64,000 nt of DNA from Phellopilus nigrolimitatus (Eukaryota > Basidiomycota > Agaricomycetes > Hymenochaetales > Hymenochaetaceae), in the NCBI GenBank assembly GCA_021029095.1, contig JAJOHG010000115.1, positions 1-64,000 of the forward strand. Direction: 5' to 3'. The position numbers and the translations under genes are program-made. The notes beneath the pieces were generated by a model. It was not told the origin of the DNA, did no database searches, and worked only from the letters and a program-made list of their open reading frames with translations. Positions 1 through 11,586 of the stretch are shown one piece after another; within the stretch, counting starts at the first letter, position 1, and every line of letters begins with the position of its first letter.

Positions 1-262
1 AGATCTCGCCCGGTCGCCTCTCGGTGAATGCAGCTAACCGTGCCATTTCGTGTTTTGAGACCCGTTTCCACGGCGGAATATTGTTCGAATCGGCTGACAT
101 TTGAATTCTGGAAGTCGATTGTCGCAGGGGGAGATAGATATGAATGAGGCTGGGGAAATGGGTAAGTAGCTGAGCTGGTGCAGGAATACCGACAACTTCA
201 GAGCGTCTTATATAGAAAAAAAGTCCGCAAAGTTGATCAGAGACAAACTTGCCAGTATACAA
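1..262. other. unassigned sequence
   Basis: No coding region, RNA gene or repeat that I can support lies in this stretch. It precedes a degenerate tandem repeat. Confidence 0.4.
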
Positions 263-560
263 ACTGCACTCACTGCTGCAGGTCGCATGTCCAGCACAGA
301 ACGCATTGTGTGCACAGTCTGGTAGTTGGTAGACATGATATTTTTTGCAGAGCACGAGCATTGCGTGCAATCTGGTAACTGGTAGATGGAAGATTGCCTG
401 TGGAGCATGCAATACAGAAAAATTTGGCACTAAAACTGCACTCATTGCTGCAGTGCGTTTCCAGTACAAAATGCTTTGTGCGCAGTCTGGTAACTGGCAG
501 ACATAATATTGCCCACAGAGCATGGAGCATTGCTTGCAGAGCATGCAACATTGTTCCTGC
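263..560. repeat. degenerate tandem repeat, period about 171 bp
   Basis: Two diverged copies of one unit are seen. The first begins near 263 with ACTGCACTCACTGCTGCAG and the second near 435 with ACTGCACTCATTGCTGCAG. Both continue through a CAGTCTGGTA-GACAT segment and a run of GCA-rich words such as GAGCATGCAA. A shorter CTGGTAACTGGTAGA word also recurs within copies. Short open frames here on both strands follow the repeat and look fortuitous. Confidence 0.6.
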
Positions 561-944
561 AATCACATCCTTGGTGGAAAAGCTGACAGTGTTTCCAAGA
601 CGATACAATTGCATGATTGAGCACCATTGCGGCTCCTTGGTCGTCAGCGAAGAATGTGTGTGCTACCGCGCTCATCCCCCTGAAGGAGAACGGATGTGCA
701 GCAGGTGCAGCTCCTCCCAGCACGTCCGCATTCGCATTCGCACCGCCTCCACCTTTCTCGCGCTGCGTCGGACGTCGGAATAGCTATGGCCCACTTTTGC
801 CTCCCGATTTCTTTGGCCGGCGACAAACGACTGCATGCGCGAAGACGATGTCGCGCGCGGGAAAAGGAGATGCAGGGCGTGCTTCGCGTGTTCCTCGTGT
901 CGTCGCAGTGTCGATCTGGTTGAAACAAGAAATGTCACCAGAGT
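561..944. other. junction between repeat and truncated gene
   Basis: Moderately GC-rich sequence with no recognisable gene. The CM1 pseudogene loses its family-like reading at about 945, so this stretch lies just beyond its breakpoint. A GGTCACTCTGGTGACA inverted repeat sits near 930-945, right at that break. Confidence 0.4.
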
Positions 945-2944
945 GACCTGCTGCTGACCGCAACGCGAAATCTTTCGCATCAAACTCGCGTCGATCGTGC
1001 CGCAGGTCAGACTCGTGCCTATTTGCTTGCGAGACGAGCTCGAGCTCGGTCTTCTCACACAGCTCGCGTTCGTGCCGCACTTCCTCGACGAGGTCTTCGA
1101 CGTCTCGCGCAAGCTCTTCTTGGCGAGCACGATGAACAAGGATGTCTTGACTAACTTGCTCGTAAAGATTAGTCATATCTTGAAGCTCTGCCTTGTACTG
1201 CGCAACTTTCTGCATCGAGGAATAAACATCAAGCCTGGGTATGAATGAATGGTCCTGACCTCCTTAAGCACGGACACCAAAACATCTAGCATCTCCCGTT
1301 CCACGGCATCGTCGTCGCTTAGACGATCACTTTCCGCCCTTATTTGATCGACATCATCTTCGAGCACATAGACGCGCTGTCCGAGTCTCTCAATCTCACG
1401 ATTGGCACTTTCGATCTCCGCGTTTCCATCCTGGGCCTCGTGCTCTAAATGCGCGAGAACAGTCTCAAACTTGTTATGCATATGAGTCGTGTTCGACTCC
1501 AATTCTGAAATGTGAAGGCGCAGTTCTTTCAAGTCTGTGTCGCGTTCTGCAACAGCTTAAATGTACATAAATGATTTAGTAAAGTTAGACAACAAACGGA
1601 AAAACAACTTATATCACGCAGCTCCTTTACCTGCCCTCTTGCCTCTTCGACTTCGTACCTCCTTTCCGCTTCAACAACCTCGATTATGCGCTCGTGCTCG
1701 ACAACGAGCTCCTAAATCTCCCTGTTCTTCATCTCGAGCTCGTCGTCCTTCTGACTCGACTCAATCGCCGCCGCGGTCAACTTATCTCTTAGTCTGTTGA
1801 GGTCTTCCTCGATTGCTTCTCTCTCCTCACGCTCCTCGAGGATTTGAGCACGGCTATCACTGTGCTCAAAAAGGTCCTCGACGTCGAGATTCAAACATTG
1901 GATCTCATCGAGAAAATCCTCACGTTCGTCCTCTCGCTGCGTGAGGACTTCGACACGGTCATCCAGCTTAACTCTGAGATCTTCGTTCTCTGCTTTCAGC
2001 TCTTCTATCCGGGCCTTCAACTTTGCACGGCGTCCGCTCACGTCAGAATCATGCCCTACGCCTCCCTTTTGCTCGAGCTGCTCCTGCAAGTGCTCGATCT
2101 CATCTATATTCTCCTCCAACATGCCCTTCGCACTATCGAACTCGTCTCGAGCTGCGCCTGGCGATCCTCGAGCTCAGCATTGAGCTCTCGGAGCCTCTCG
2201 TCCGCAGGAGCTGCTCCACCTTTCCGCCGCCTCACCTCACGCAACTCGCGCTCCATATCCTCGTGCTTTTCTTCGAGCTCGCGTTCCCGTCCACGTGCGC
2301 GTTGATGACGTTCGAGCTCACGCTCAAGTTCGAGGACTAGCTTCCTGTACTTCATTTCGAGCCCACGCTGCCGGACCTCGATCTTGAGGGTAATGTTCTG
2401 CTTGATTGCGGCGTTGATTTGGTCCGGAGCGAGCTGCGCAAGGCGCTCTCCGAGGAAGTGTACCTTAAGCTTGATACTGAAATTATCCTTGAGTGCGTCC
2501 AGGTGAATGCGAGCGTGAGCTGACGTACCTTTTTCTGATCACGGAGGGTGAGATTAGAGCTCCCTTGGTGCCTACTGTTCCTGATTTGAGCTTCGACGAC
2601 AGCCGATACGTCACAGGCGTGCCCGTCGCTTCGAGCTTTCCGTTCCCTGGCGTGTCAAGAACATCCCGGTCATCGTTCTCGTCATCATCCCCTAGCTTTG
2701 AGAATGCGAGGCGTTTCGTCACCGGTGTTGTCGTTTTATCCGTTCTCCGATGAGAAAAGTGAGTGCCAGAAGGAGAGGGCGTATTTAGGGGTGCAGACGA
2801 AGGTGCGGTCGTGCCAAAGGACGTAGAAGGTACACGATACTTGGCAGGTGTGGAGAAGCTAGCCAATGATCCAAGAGACAGATCTTGTAGTGTAAGTCCT
2901 GACTGTGAAGATGACTCTGCCCGTGCATTCAAAGCGGCCGACAT
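945..2944 (-). pseudogene. broken CM1 (Cnn_1N) spindle-pole-body coiled-coil protein gene
   Basis: Read on the minus strand this resembles fungal Mto1/Pcp1/ApsB-type proteins, which recruit gamma-tubulin complexes to spindle pole bodies through centrosomin motif 1. A Ser/Thr-rich N-terminus starts at 2944. The CM1 core lies at about 2400-2540, with LTLRDQKK followed by a DNFSIKLKVHFL stretch and ERLAQLAPDQINAA. Long acidic/basic heptad-like coiled coil follows down to about 950. It is damaged. LTLRDQKK is not in frame with the N-terminal exon. A frameshift near 2145 separates RQAQLE from DEFDSAKGMLEEN. An in-frame TAG at 1712-1714 interrupts NREI-ELVVEHERI. Family-like sequence stops abruptly after FALRSA near 950. 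Plausible introns remain at about 1555-1620 and 1205-1255. Several independent lesions make sequencing error unlikely, and an intact copy is expected elsewhere. Confidence 0.82.
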
Positions 2945-4796
2945 CGTGATTCAACTAAGCCGTCCACAAACGTCTAAACGAAATTAGGCACCTAATAAAA
3001 ATAAATTCATACTCACGAGACAAACAGGACCTAGCGTACCACTTTGGAAGTACCAGATTCTGCCGTACACTTGCTATGTTTTAGAATAATAGTGCGGGAA
3101 ACCGGTTAGGAAAAGTCTCCGGGAAAGAACTGAACAGTGACTTTGCGAGCTCACTGAACGGTCCGCGTAGTCGCTCACGCTGTAATCGACCGAATCAACG
3201 CGCATGATCTGCCGCGCCGCAAACGAAACCGACAACGGCGTTGGTGTCTGGCGCATCGATACGCGGCCCACGTTCTTGGAGCGCATGAGCTCTCGCTCGT
3301 TCAAAAGGACCAAGTTGTTCGAGACGGTCGATGCGTAGAAGGCGCAGATGCGCGCAAACGTGAACGATGTGCCGGACTCCTGCCGCGCGGACACCGTCAT
3401 GCGCAGGCTGCTAGTGATACGCGAGCTATATCCGCTCAGGCGTCGCGGGCTGCTGATAGAGATTGGCGGTCCGGCGGATGGAGGCCCGAACCTAGACTCG
3501 GGCTCGGACGGTGTGTGCGCCCTCCTCCCCTTCTCCTTTCTGCCACACGATTTCCTGCGCTCGCGATCAGACGGGCTGTACGTGACTGGAGACGGTCGCA
3601 CCTCCCCACGGAACGATTATTGGCGCTGGTGGTCGAACTACGCGACGCGCGAGGCCGTGCGGCCTAGATCGCTTTTTGCTGCTGCGAGCACTGAAACGCG
3701 GTATCGTGGCTCTGTGTGGTATTCGCCGTCGTTGTTGTGGAACGGGTCAATTTTCCCATCGCTGTCCGCATCACACGCAGTAAAAAGGACCGGTTCTGTA
3801 GGCGATGTGCCAGATGCCAAGATCAACCCGGATTTACATGTTGTGTTGCTCGCTGTGCACGACCTCTTTTCATTCCTATTTTCAAATGCACATCGTTGGT
3901 CGGGCTGAGCGCTCTTTTTTGTCACTAGACAACGAAGAGAGCGTGGTCTCGGCGCTCCTCGGAGCTGATCTGCAGCTGTGCAGCCAATGGCAGTCTTAAC
4001 AGAAGACGGCAGATACATATCAAAAGCAAGGTCGGCCAGCAGCGAGCTCGTGGTTCTGCTCGTGGTTTTAGTATCTGTACCCAGTGAAGCACAAAGACGG
4101 ACACGAGGATAATTCAAGAGAAGGTCACTGAAGGCTGAGTTGCGGAAAGAAGCCGAAAAGCATGATGATCTGGAAGGCCATTGTAGACTAAAAAACCATG
4201 ATGCTTCATAAAAACAGCAAATAATGTAGATGAAGCTTAAGACACTCTACCGATAGAACTTCGGGATCCGCGATGATAAGTACAATGAAGCGTCGAATAC
4301 AAACTTCTGCTCTAGAGCGGGCGTGCCGCTCTAAACACCCGTAATCTTGTTTCAGGTATAATTTCAAGAACCTTTTCAAACTAACCAGAGGTTGCCACGA
4401 TCTTCCGGGGGTTCGTAGACTCAGTCAAAGGAGCGCGAAGGAGCACATTAGCTAAACCGGGTCTCAGGTTCGAATACAAATTCTTCCCAAGACAGAACTT
4501 GTACGGACTTAGGAGATCCAAAATTTCATGAGTGAAATCAATGCACAGAGCTCAAGGGATCGATAACCTTGTATTCTGATGCACAGCTGAGTGGGAGTTG
4601 GAAAAAAGCGCACCAGTCGTCGTCGACAGACAAGGGTCGGAGCCAGGAACGGAAAGAGGCGTGGGAATAGCTTATTGTTTGCCGATTTCCCCTTTCTGTC
4701 ACAACGCGACCGCTGTGTCCACCTCCCGCTCTCCTCCTTCCTCCTCCTTCTCCTCGTCATTTCCCGCCTCCCGCCTCATCGGCGACGTTCTCTGCA
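2945..4796. other. gene-poor stretch with a possible decayed minus-strand coding region (3074-4117)
   Basis: Two adjoining minus-strand open frames occur, 3638-4117 and 3074-3601, separated by stops. The first contains DADSDGKIDPF, which looks like part of an EF-hand loop, but no second hand or helices are evident. The second is Ser/Arg-rich. I cannot name a family. They may be exons of a real gene, a decayed gene or chance. From 4120 to 4796 I see only the upstream region of the casein kinase gene, pyrimidine-rich just before its start. Confidence 0.3.
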
Positions 4797-6983
4797 ATGT
4801 CGCAAACACATGTGTTATCTTCCTCGTCTCAGAACTCGCAGTCGTCCGGTGGTTCGAGCCCCGTCGTCGGTGGTCATTTCCGAGTCGACAAGAAAATCGG
4901 CGAGGGCTCCTTCGGTGTCGTTTTCGCAGGTGCGCATTGCTGTTGCCCTTAATCATTGTACGAATCTCTGATGGCGTTTGTATAGGCGAAGATCTGCGGC
5001 AGAGAGGACGTCTTGTCGCCATCAAGTTTGTACGTCGTGTCTCGATCTGCAGTCTGCACAGCCTAACGAAGCATTCTTCTCCAGGAACCCCGCAAGAGCG
5101 ATGCACCTCAGCTCAGAGACGAGTACCGCAGTTATCGGACGCTTCGGGGACTAGGTGTGTGCTGCTTAGCTTGTTCAAGGCGCTTGTGTTCATGCTCGAC
5201 AACGTTGCTCGCAGAGGGTATACCTCAGGTACACTACTTTGGTCAGGAAGGTCTGCACAACGTCCTCGTGATCGATCTTCTCGGTCCCAACCTCGAAGAC
5301 CTCTTCGACATGTGCACTCGCAAATTTGCAATCAAGACCGTATGCATGCTGGCGTTGCAAATGGCGCGTAATGTCTCACTCCACTCTTGTCTATGATCCA
5401 GAAGTGCTGACCACGGGTTGACTCGTGTTGCAGATTTCGCGCGTAGAGAGCGTGCATAACAAGTCCCTCATTTACCGCGACATCAAGCCCGACAACTTCC
5501 TCATCGGACCTCCTGGTACCAAGTACGCGAACACGATTTACCTCATCGGTAGGCTGTTCTTTTTGCGCTTCGCATGAATTTGAGTTCAGCTGAACGTCAT
5601 CGTGCTTTCTCTACCTTCGGTCCTCTTTCATTTCGTGCCCTGTCTGGACTCTAGACTTCGGGATGGCCAAACATTATCAGGACCCTAAAACGAAGCAGCA
5701 CATTCCGTACCGAGAACGAAAGAGCCTGAGCGGAACTGCGCGCTACATGAGTATCAACACGCACTTGGGGCGAGGTACGTTGTTACTAAGGCCTTCTTCG
5801 CTCCGTTGCGTTATTCATATTCGAATGGCACGCTATAGAGCAATCACGTAGAGATGATATGGAGTCGCTCGGGCACGTTTTCATGTATTTTCTTCGCGGC
5901 GGCCTTCCTTGGCAAGGTTTGAAGGCAGCAACAAACAAACAGAAGTACGAGAAGATCGGCGAAAAGAAGCAGAGCACTGTGATCAATGACCTTTGTGACG
6001 GGTTTCCCGGTATGAACTTCTTTCAGTCTTTTCTTATGCTTCGTCGCTCACGGCAAAATGCTTTCAGAGGAATTCTCGATATACATGAACTACGTACGGA
6101 AACTCGGTTTCGAGGAAGCGCCGGATTATGGATTCCTTCGCGATCTTTTCTTGAAGGTGTTGAAGAACCTGGGCGAGTCGGACGATCGGATGTTTGACTG
6201 GTGTTTGCTCAACAACGGGAAAGGCTGGGAATTTGGAAGTGTGAGTCATCCGTCTACATTTCGATCGTCTGTATTCATTATTGACTTGTATAGCGCGCGC
6301 AGAAAACGCAGGCAAATGTGGCTGCCTTGCAAGCAACGCAGCAGCGTGAACATCGTCATCGTGAGCACCGACACCGCACATCTCGTGCTGCCGAGGGGGC
6401 AGGTTCGCAACAGCTTGGCACGAATAGCTCTCCGATCATTCTCTCGCCTGCAGCGGCACAGGTCAAGGATCGGGGCGTGCGCCGCACACATATCACCCCT
6501 GCGCGCGAACTGTCGATGAGTGTGCAGCCCATTGCACCGACTTCGAGGAATGCTAGCCATCTCAACACGCGTGACCGGGAGACAGGTGGCGCAAGCACCC
6601 CTACAGCTCACCCTTACGCAAGCGCTAGTGCGACTCCGACTTCGACAACACCGAATGGTGCAGCGGCTGCGAACGGAACCTATCTGCGTACGACGTCGAA
6701 TTCGCCACTGCCTCCAATTCCGGGCGACGATCGGGAGCGGGAACGGACAGAGCGTGGTCTGGGTCTGAGTCAGTCAGGGTCGAACGTGGCGCTGGGAGGG
6801 ATGGGAACACCAACACCAGGTCAGGCGTATGCGCATCCTTCGGGGACGGGGCCAACGATGTCGCGCGGGATGAGCGTGCCGAAGGTGGACGGACTCGGAT
6901 ACGGCGTGACAACGAGCGGGGCGCTGGACGAAGAGCAGTCGCGGCCACGTGGGTTCTTCGCGATGCTGTGCTGCAGGGCGTGA
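4797..6983 (+). CDS. casein kinase I, palmitoylated Yck type (nine exons)
   Basis: Serine/threonine kinase of the CK1 family, 554 residues when spliced. Exons are 4797-4929, 4986-5029, 5085-5154, 5215-5363, 5434-5548, 5655-5774, 5839-6009, 6068-6240 and 6294-6983. The glycine loop IGEGSFG is at residues 34-40, with the ATP lysine in VAIKF at 58. The catalytic loop is YRDIKPDN (Asp148) and DFG begins at 171. The CK1 hallmark SIN replaces APE in [13 protein letters not shown], and [18 protein letters not shown] CK1 sequence is present as [20 protein letters not shown] Gln/Ser/Thr-rich tail ends in FFAMLCCRA, the cysteine pair expected to be palmitoylated as in yeast Yck1/2, so it probably acts at the plasma membrane in nutrient and morphology signalling. 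Intron 4 (5364-5433) starts with GC rather than GT. All other junctions are GT-AG and the frame closes exactly. Confidence 0.96.
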
Positions 6984-8440
6984 CACGTCTGAGTGCTCGA
7001 GACTGCACTCTTCGATTGTTTCGCTCTGGTGCCGTCGCTGTTGTGAGTCTGAATTCTCTTTCGCCTAACTTATCATCTGACGTTTGTGCGCAGCCTTCAT
7101 TTGTTATTACGACCGCTTTTTCCATCGTCACTCACGCCGCACTTACTGTCATTGCATCACCTGGGCCATGTATCAATTCAAATTATACCTAGGCAAACTA
7201 GGCATCCACGCTGTCGAAGGACTCTAAAATCAAGCTAAGGACCCGTACACGAATGCAGCATTTATCCTCGATTTCCTCGTTTTCTACTGCTTAATCCCAC
7301 CCTAGTCAAGTTATCGACCGCAATGCGACCTTTGCTCGGGGTTTCTTTTCATCACCCTCTCGTTTCTACCACCCTCCCTCTTTCCTCGCTTTTATTTGCG
7401 CCATCTTTTCTGTACGTTTCTTTTCTCTATTCACTATTCACTATTGCTTGTCGCATTTGCATATTCTCCTGCAGTTGCATTGACTACTCTATCCAGCACA
7501 GTGTGTATTTTAGTTCTCATCTTCCGGCCTTGCGCATAGCATTTCGCTTAGGATCACAACATCTCTACGCTCCCCATTCCTCCGCTCGTGATGCCCCCTC
7601 TTCTCCACCGTGTCCTCTGCATTCTGCATGCGCCTGGCTGTTCTTATTATCTTTCTCTGTGTCTCATAGGTCTCTTCGTCTTTCTTTTCCTTCGGTTTGC
7701 AGTTTTGCACATCATCAAGTTGGCTAGCTCGATATCTTATTTGTTTCTTGGTGCGCGCGTGCGCGCGCGGGTAATAGACTCCTGGTGAATGATTATTTTC
7801 CCGCCCGAAGTTGCGTGAATTATAAACACAGCGGCCGCACGAGCTTATCGAACAACAAATGAATGTCTTCGGGCCCACGCCGCTATTTTGATCTCGCGCT
7901 CGTTTTCTGTCGACGTCTGAGTACTCTGAGATAACGATAAGGGAGCATTGAATTCGACTGAGATAGCTATTGCATTTGTTTCAGAAGAGTCTATCGAAAC
8001 TTTGGGACTACATATACATGGAAACCTTCGAAAATGATTACTTCTTCGTCTTTATCGGGGCACAAATTCATATGGCGAGCACGACAAGCAGGGACGAGAA
8101 CAAGAATAAGAATGAGGACGCATAAAATGGAGGAACGGTCAGAAGGGATTACAATATACAGGTAACAAGGAAAAGTGCGTCCGTCGTCGTAGAGCCATTA
8201 GTTTATGAGTTAGTTTCTTTTCGACGCCCCTCAACACCATCCAACAGTTGTCCTCGCCGTCGTCATTGCCATCATTGACCTTGAGAATACCGTCCACGGC
8301 ACCTTCACGCAGCAGCAAGCGCAACACGCAAGAAGAGGCTGTGAAAGCGCAAGTGAGTTCAGTACGAATCCGAAACGAAGAGGCAAACTTACACACCATT
8401 TGCACAGAATCCAAGGGCAATGGGGGACCCAGCTAGCCGC
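6984..8440. other. 3' flank of the kinase gene and intergenic sequence
   Basis: Pyrimidine-rich, T-rich sequence follows the kinase stop (7320-7700) and probably includes its 3' untranslated region. An alternating GTGCGCGCGTGCGCGCGCG tract at about 7751-7769 could adopt Z-DNA. At 8139-8395 a minus-strand open frame follows a good acceptor-like TTTCACAG. It might be a further exon of the small gene at 8441-8743, but the join is not supported. Confidence 0.4.
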
Positions 8441-8743
8441 TCAGTTCGAGTACGGCGTCGAAACGGGGTACGCGCCGATGGGGACGGTGTACGGCTGGTA
8501 CGCGGGGTCCGGCGAGCTGACAACATGGACACGAGCACCCGCGAGTCCATGCGGGTCGGCGCTGGCGTCGAAGTGCTTCTCATACGCGTCCGTCGCGCGG
8601 GCATACTGCGGGGTGGAGGAAGACGGCGTCTTGGAGGGCCTCTGGGTGCGCGGGAGGACGGTGAAGGGCGAATGGAAAGAGCGCTTCTGCGTCTGTGCGA
8701 TGGAGACAGCGGAGGTAGACTTGGAGACGAGCGTGCGGAGCAT
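8441..8743 (-). CDS. small mitochondrial-type protein of unknown function
   Basis: Single-exon frame of 100 residues. It opens MLRTLVSKSTSA and continues with an Arg/Ser-rich segment containing KRSFHSPF, a typical cleavable mitochondrial targeting peptide with an RSFHSPF-like processing region. It ends with VVSSPDPAYQPYTVPIGAYP followed by a short tail. I recall this proline-rich PDP-PY-VP-GAYP style from small mitochondrial proteins of Agaricomycetes, which are usually longer, so this copy may be truncated at its TGA (8441-8443). I chose the ATG at 8743 over one at 8953 because the targeting peptide then sits at the N-terminus and the 70 residues before it look like translated untranslated region. 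Confidence 0.55.
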   Translation of the reverse strand: MLRTLVSKSTSAVSIAQTQKRSFHSPFTVLPRTQRPSKTPSSSTPQYARATDAYEKHFDASADPHGLAGARVHVVSSPDPAYQPYTVPIGAYPVSTPYSN

Positions 8744-11586
8744 CTTGGTCGGCGCCGATGAGGATAGGATTGTAAGGAAGGTCGTGAACGTCGTAGATGG
8801 CAATGGTGAGGAGTTAGTGGTCGTCGAAGTGAGAAGGGAAGACGGAGGGAAGGGTCGTTGAGCGGAGGGAGCTTTATAGATACGCTTCCGTTGGGGGTGG
8901 TATGCTAAGCCGCGCTTACCACCGTGTGAGCTCACCCGGGGTTGACCAATCAAAATACCATATTTAGCTCCGGCTTCTCGGCAACGGCTCCCCGCAAAAC
9001 AAACGCGCCATTTTGTATTTTTTTATCTTTTCGATTTCTTGCTCGATGTCGAGGAACCGTGTCATTTATCGCCCAGAATTATTAGACTCACGGCCCAGGC
9101 TCATTTTTTTTTTCTCGATACGTTAGACGCGATCTTGAACTCAGCAATCCGCGATGTCTCACTCCGAGGTCTTGTTATCCACGAGTCTATGGTTTTGCAT
9201 CATTCTTTCTCGTTATGCAACTCCAGTTACGGTCCGGTTTGACAGCTTGCGCACTTCTTATCGGAATATCCTATTCTCGCTATGCACGGAGCGAGGGCTC
9301 GAACCGAGCCTCGCCGACTCGCACTTGACATCGAGGCGAATGTGCGAGGAGTACTCCTGTGCATGACGTCGGGAACGTTTGTTATGCGCCTCGGTGCATC
9401 GTCCGAGGTTGGAATTCCGTGTTCCTTCTCCGTCCCGCTTCTTAGTGCTTCACTACATATTTTGTGTAATTAATGCGTTTCGTCTTCTGCTCTTTTGCCC
9501 TTTCCCCGTACCTGAATGACAATGCCTTCTCCAGACGATCCACTATGTAATTTTATATGCAAGTCCGGCGCATGTTAAGAAATTAGAATTTACTGATGAT
9601 CCGTGGTATACAATGACTCAGCGATAATACAGAGACTACATAAACAATGCTCGCAAACAAACCCGTCAGCAAACGGACTTAACAGCTTCCAGCGCTCCTA
9701 ACTTTTCCGATGGCTCTTTCTTCGATGGACGCGTTCTACCGATATTTTCCACCAGCGTTAGAAGCAACGTTGCGACGGTATTTCACTCACGGGCATGTTC
9801 CACATTTAATCATCATTTTGTTTCCCTTTTACTTTGTTTTTCACTGTACGAGCCTTGAAGGAGTTCAGCAAATCAAGCCTTCTCAGATCTACATCGCTAT
9901 CGCAGAAGCGGGGGACAACCTCGAATATGAAATCTAGACTACCCGGGATGCGGCTCCCGACTTGCGATCTCCGACTGTGTTCTAGATCTATCACGTCACT
10001 TGTTACTCACATCGTAGCACCAGCGGCCCATATCGCTCCGACTAAATCCCTTCTATCAACATCTCCCATCGCGTGCGTGATTCAAATGTCAATACGCGTA
10101 TAACCACCGTGCGAGGGATGCCTTGCGAATCGACGGCGTCCCTTTCTCAGTTCCAATGTGTTCCGAAATCTCCTCGTCTATTGATTCGGATAAGTAAAAA
10201 ATAGCTCGTCCGCGGGCTCTTTGCCTTTCCGACTTACTTGCATACGACCTTGTTGCACTCAGTAAATATTTGCGGAACGAGGGCGTAAAGTCGTATGAGT
10301 CGACTCGAAACGCATGATAGGCCTCTGGATCTTCTGTACGAACCCTCGCCTTACTACGCTGCTAGATCACTGAGCTGCGACGACAGAAGCATGTACGGTG
10401 CCTATGTATTCTCCGAATTTCCCTTCGAGTTATATTTCTGCCTGGTCTTATCCGATATTTTCGCCTCTATCGACGTATTCATCCAACATCCAGACCATTC
10501 GCAGCTCTAAGAAAATAATCATCGTGCTCTTGAACGTCACACCTCAGATTATATACTCAGTCACGATCTATGACACAAGATTGTCTACTTGCAACACGCT
10601 GAGAAATTGTATGAAGGCCCTATATTAATCGCCATCATCTATGGTAAGATCTGTTCAATCAATTATATCACTCTCGAGGCACCTCATAACGGCACTTTCA
10701 ACGCCGAGTTAAACTCCCGAACGAAGTTCAGCGCCGGGTAAGACTCCAATTGAATACAGTTCTGTTTTCTCTCAAAAGCAGTTATTGATTTTTATCCGAT
10801 CGCTTAGCATAATGTTTCGCATCCTCGAGGAATCTGAGCCAGCATTGTGCTGGAGCGCCGGGATTTATGTCTGGACATCTTGTAATTTCCTTGAAGCTGT
10901 ACTCATAAGACTCGGCTCACCTCACCTCCTCATAACCCTTTACCGTGGCTACTTCGGAACTGCCAGTACCGCGCATCGTTACTGTTTTCTACTCCTCAGA
11001 CTCCGAAAGGTATTCGCGAGTAGGATTGCCGGTTAGAAAAACCCGTGAAGCTCTAACGGTGCAATCCTCAAACTGTGCGCCTTCAATAGCTTCCTGCCCT
11101 ACTTGGGAATCCTCACGTGTCTTCGCTCTCCTCTTGCCCTATCGTTCGATTTACTCTATCTACAAACTGGCCCGTGACGGCTGTATCAATATCTACATTG
11201 TATTCGCGAGTCGCGACACTTTTGCTCGAGGCTGAATTCTCGATCGAAAAGGTTGGAATTCATGTCTTGTCTGATCTGATCGCAGCAGGTTAAGCGGGCT
11301 ATTAATTTGCACGCCAAGGTTCGGAGATCTCCAGAAAACGTCTCTGACCCAACTGAGAAGTGAGTCGACATTTCAAGGTGTCTCGACGCATTTTTAAAAC
11401 ATGATCATCAGCTGGTTGCAGACTCGCTTCCTGTATTTGGAAGTAAAGTCTGAGCGATTGAGGAAAGCTTCAGTCATCCTCCGATAATTGCATTGTAATT
11501 GACATATTCGTTCTCGAAACGTTCGTCCAAGATCTTTCGACACCAACTCAAGAAGTGCACCGTGGGGATGTCCTGGCGGCGGGCTC
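8744..11586. other. gene-poor sequence
   Basis: About 2.8 kb of moderately AT-rich sequence with only short, compositionally ordinary open frames on both strands. I recognise no domain, RNA gene, terminal repeat or transposase remnant in it. The first 250 bases are the upstream region of the minus-strand gene ending at 8743. Confidence 0.4.

Noticed and set aside
3638..4117. EF-hand calcium-binding protein from DADSDGKIDPF
   Set aside because: Only one partial loop is present, without flanking helices or a second hand, in a frame with no supporting gene structure.
4598..5371. 257-residue plus-strand frame over the kinase start
   Set aside because: It runs through introns of casein kinase I in a different frame. 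The spliced kinase explains this DNA completely.
8139..8420. Second exon of the small mitochondrial gene
   Set aside because: An acceptor-like site exists, but the upstream frame ends at a stop with no donor giving a continuous product, so the join is not supported.
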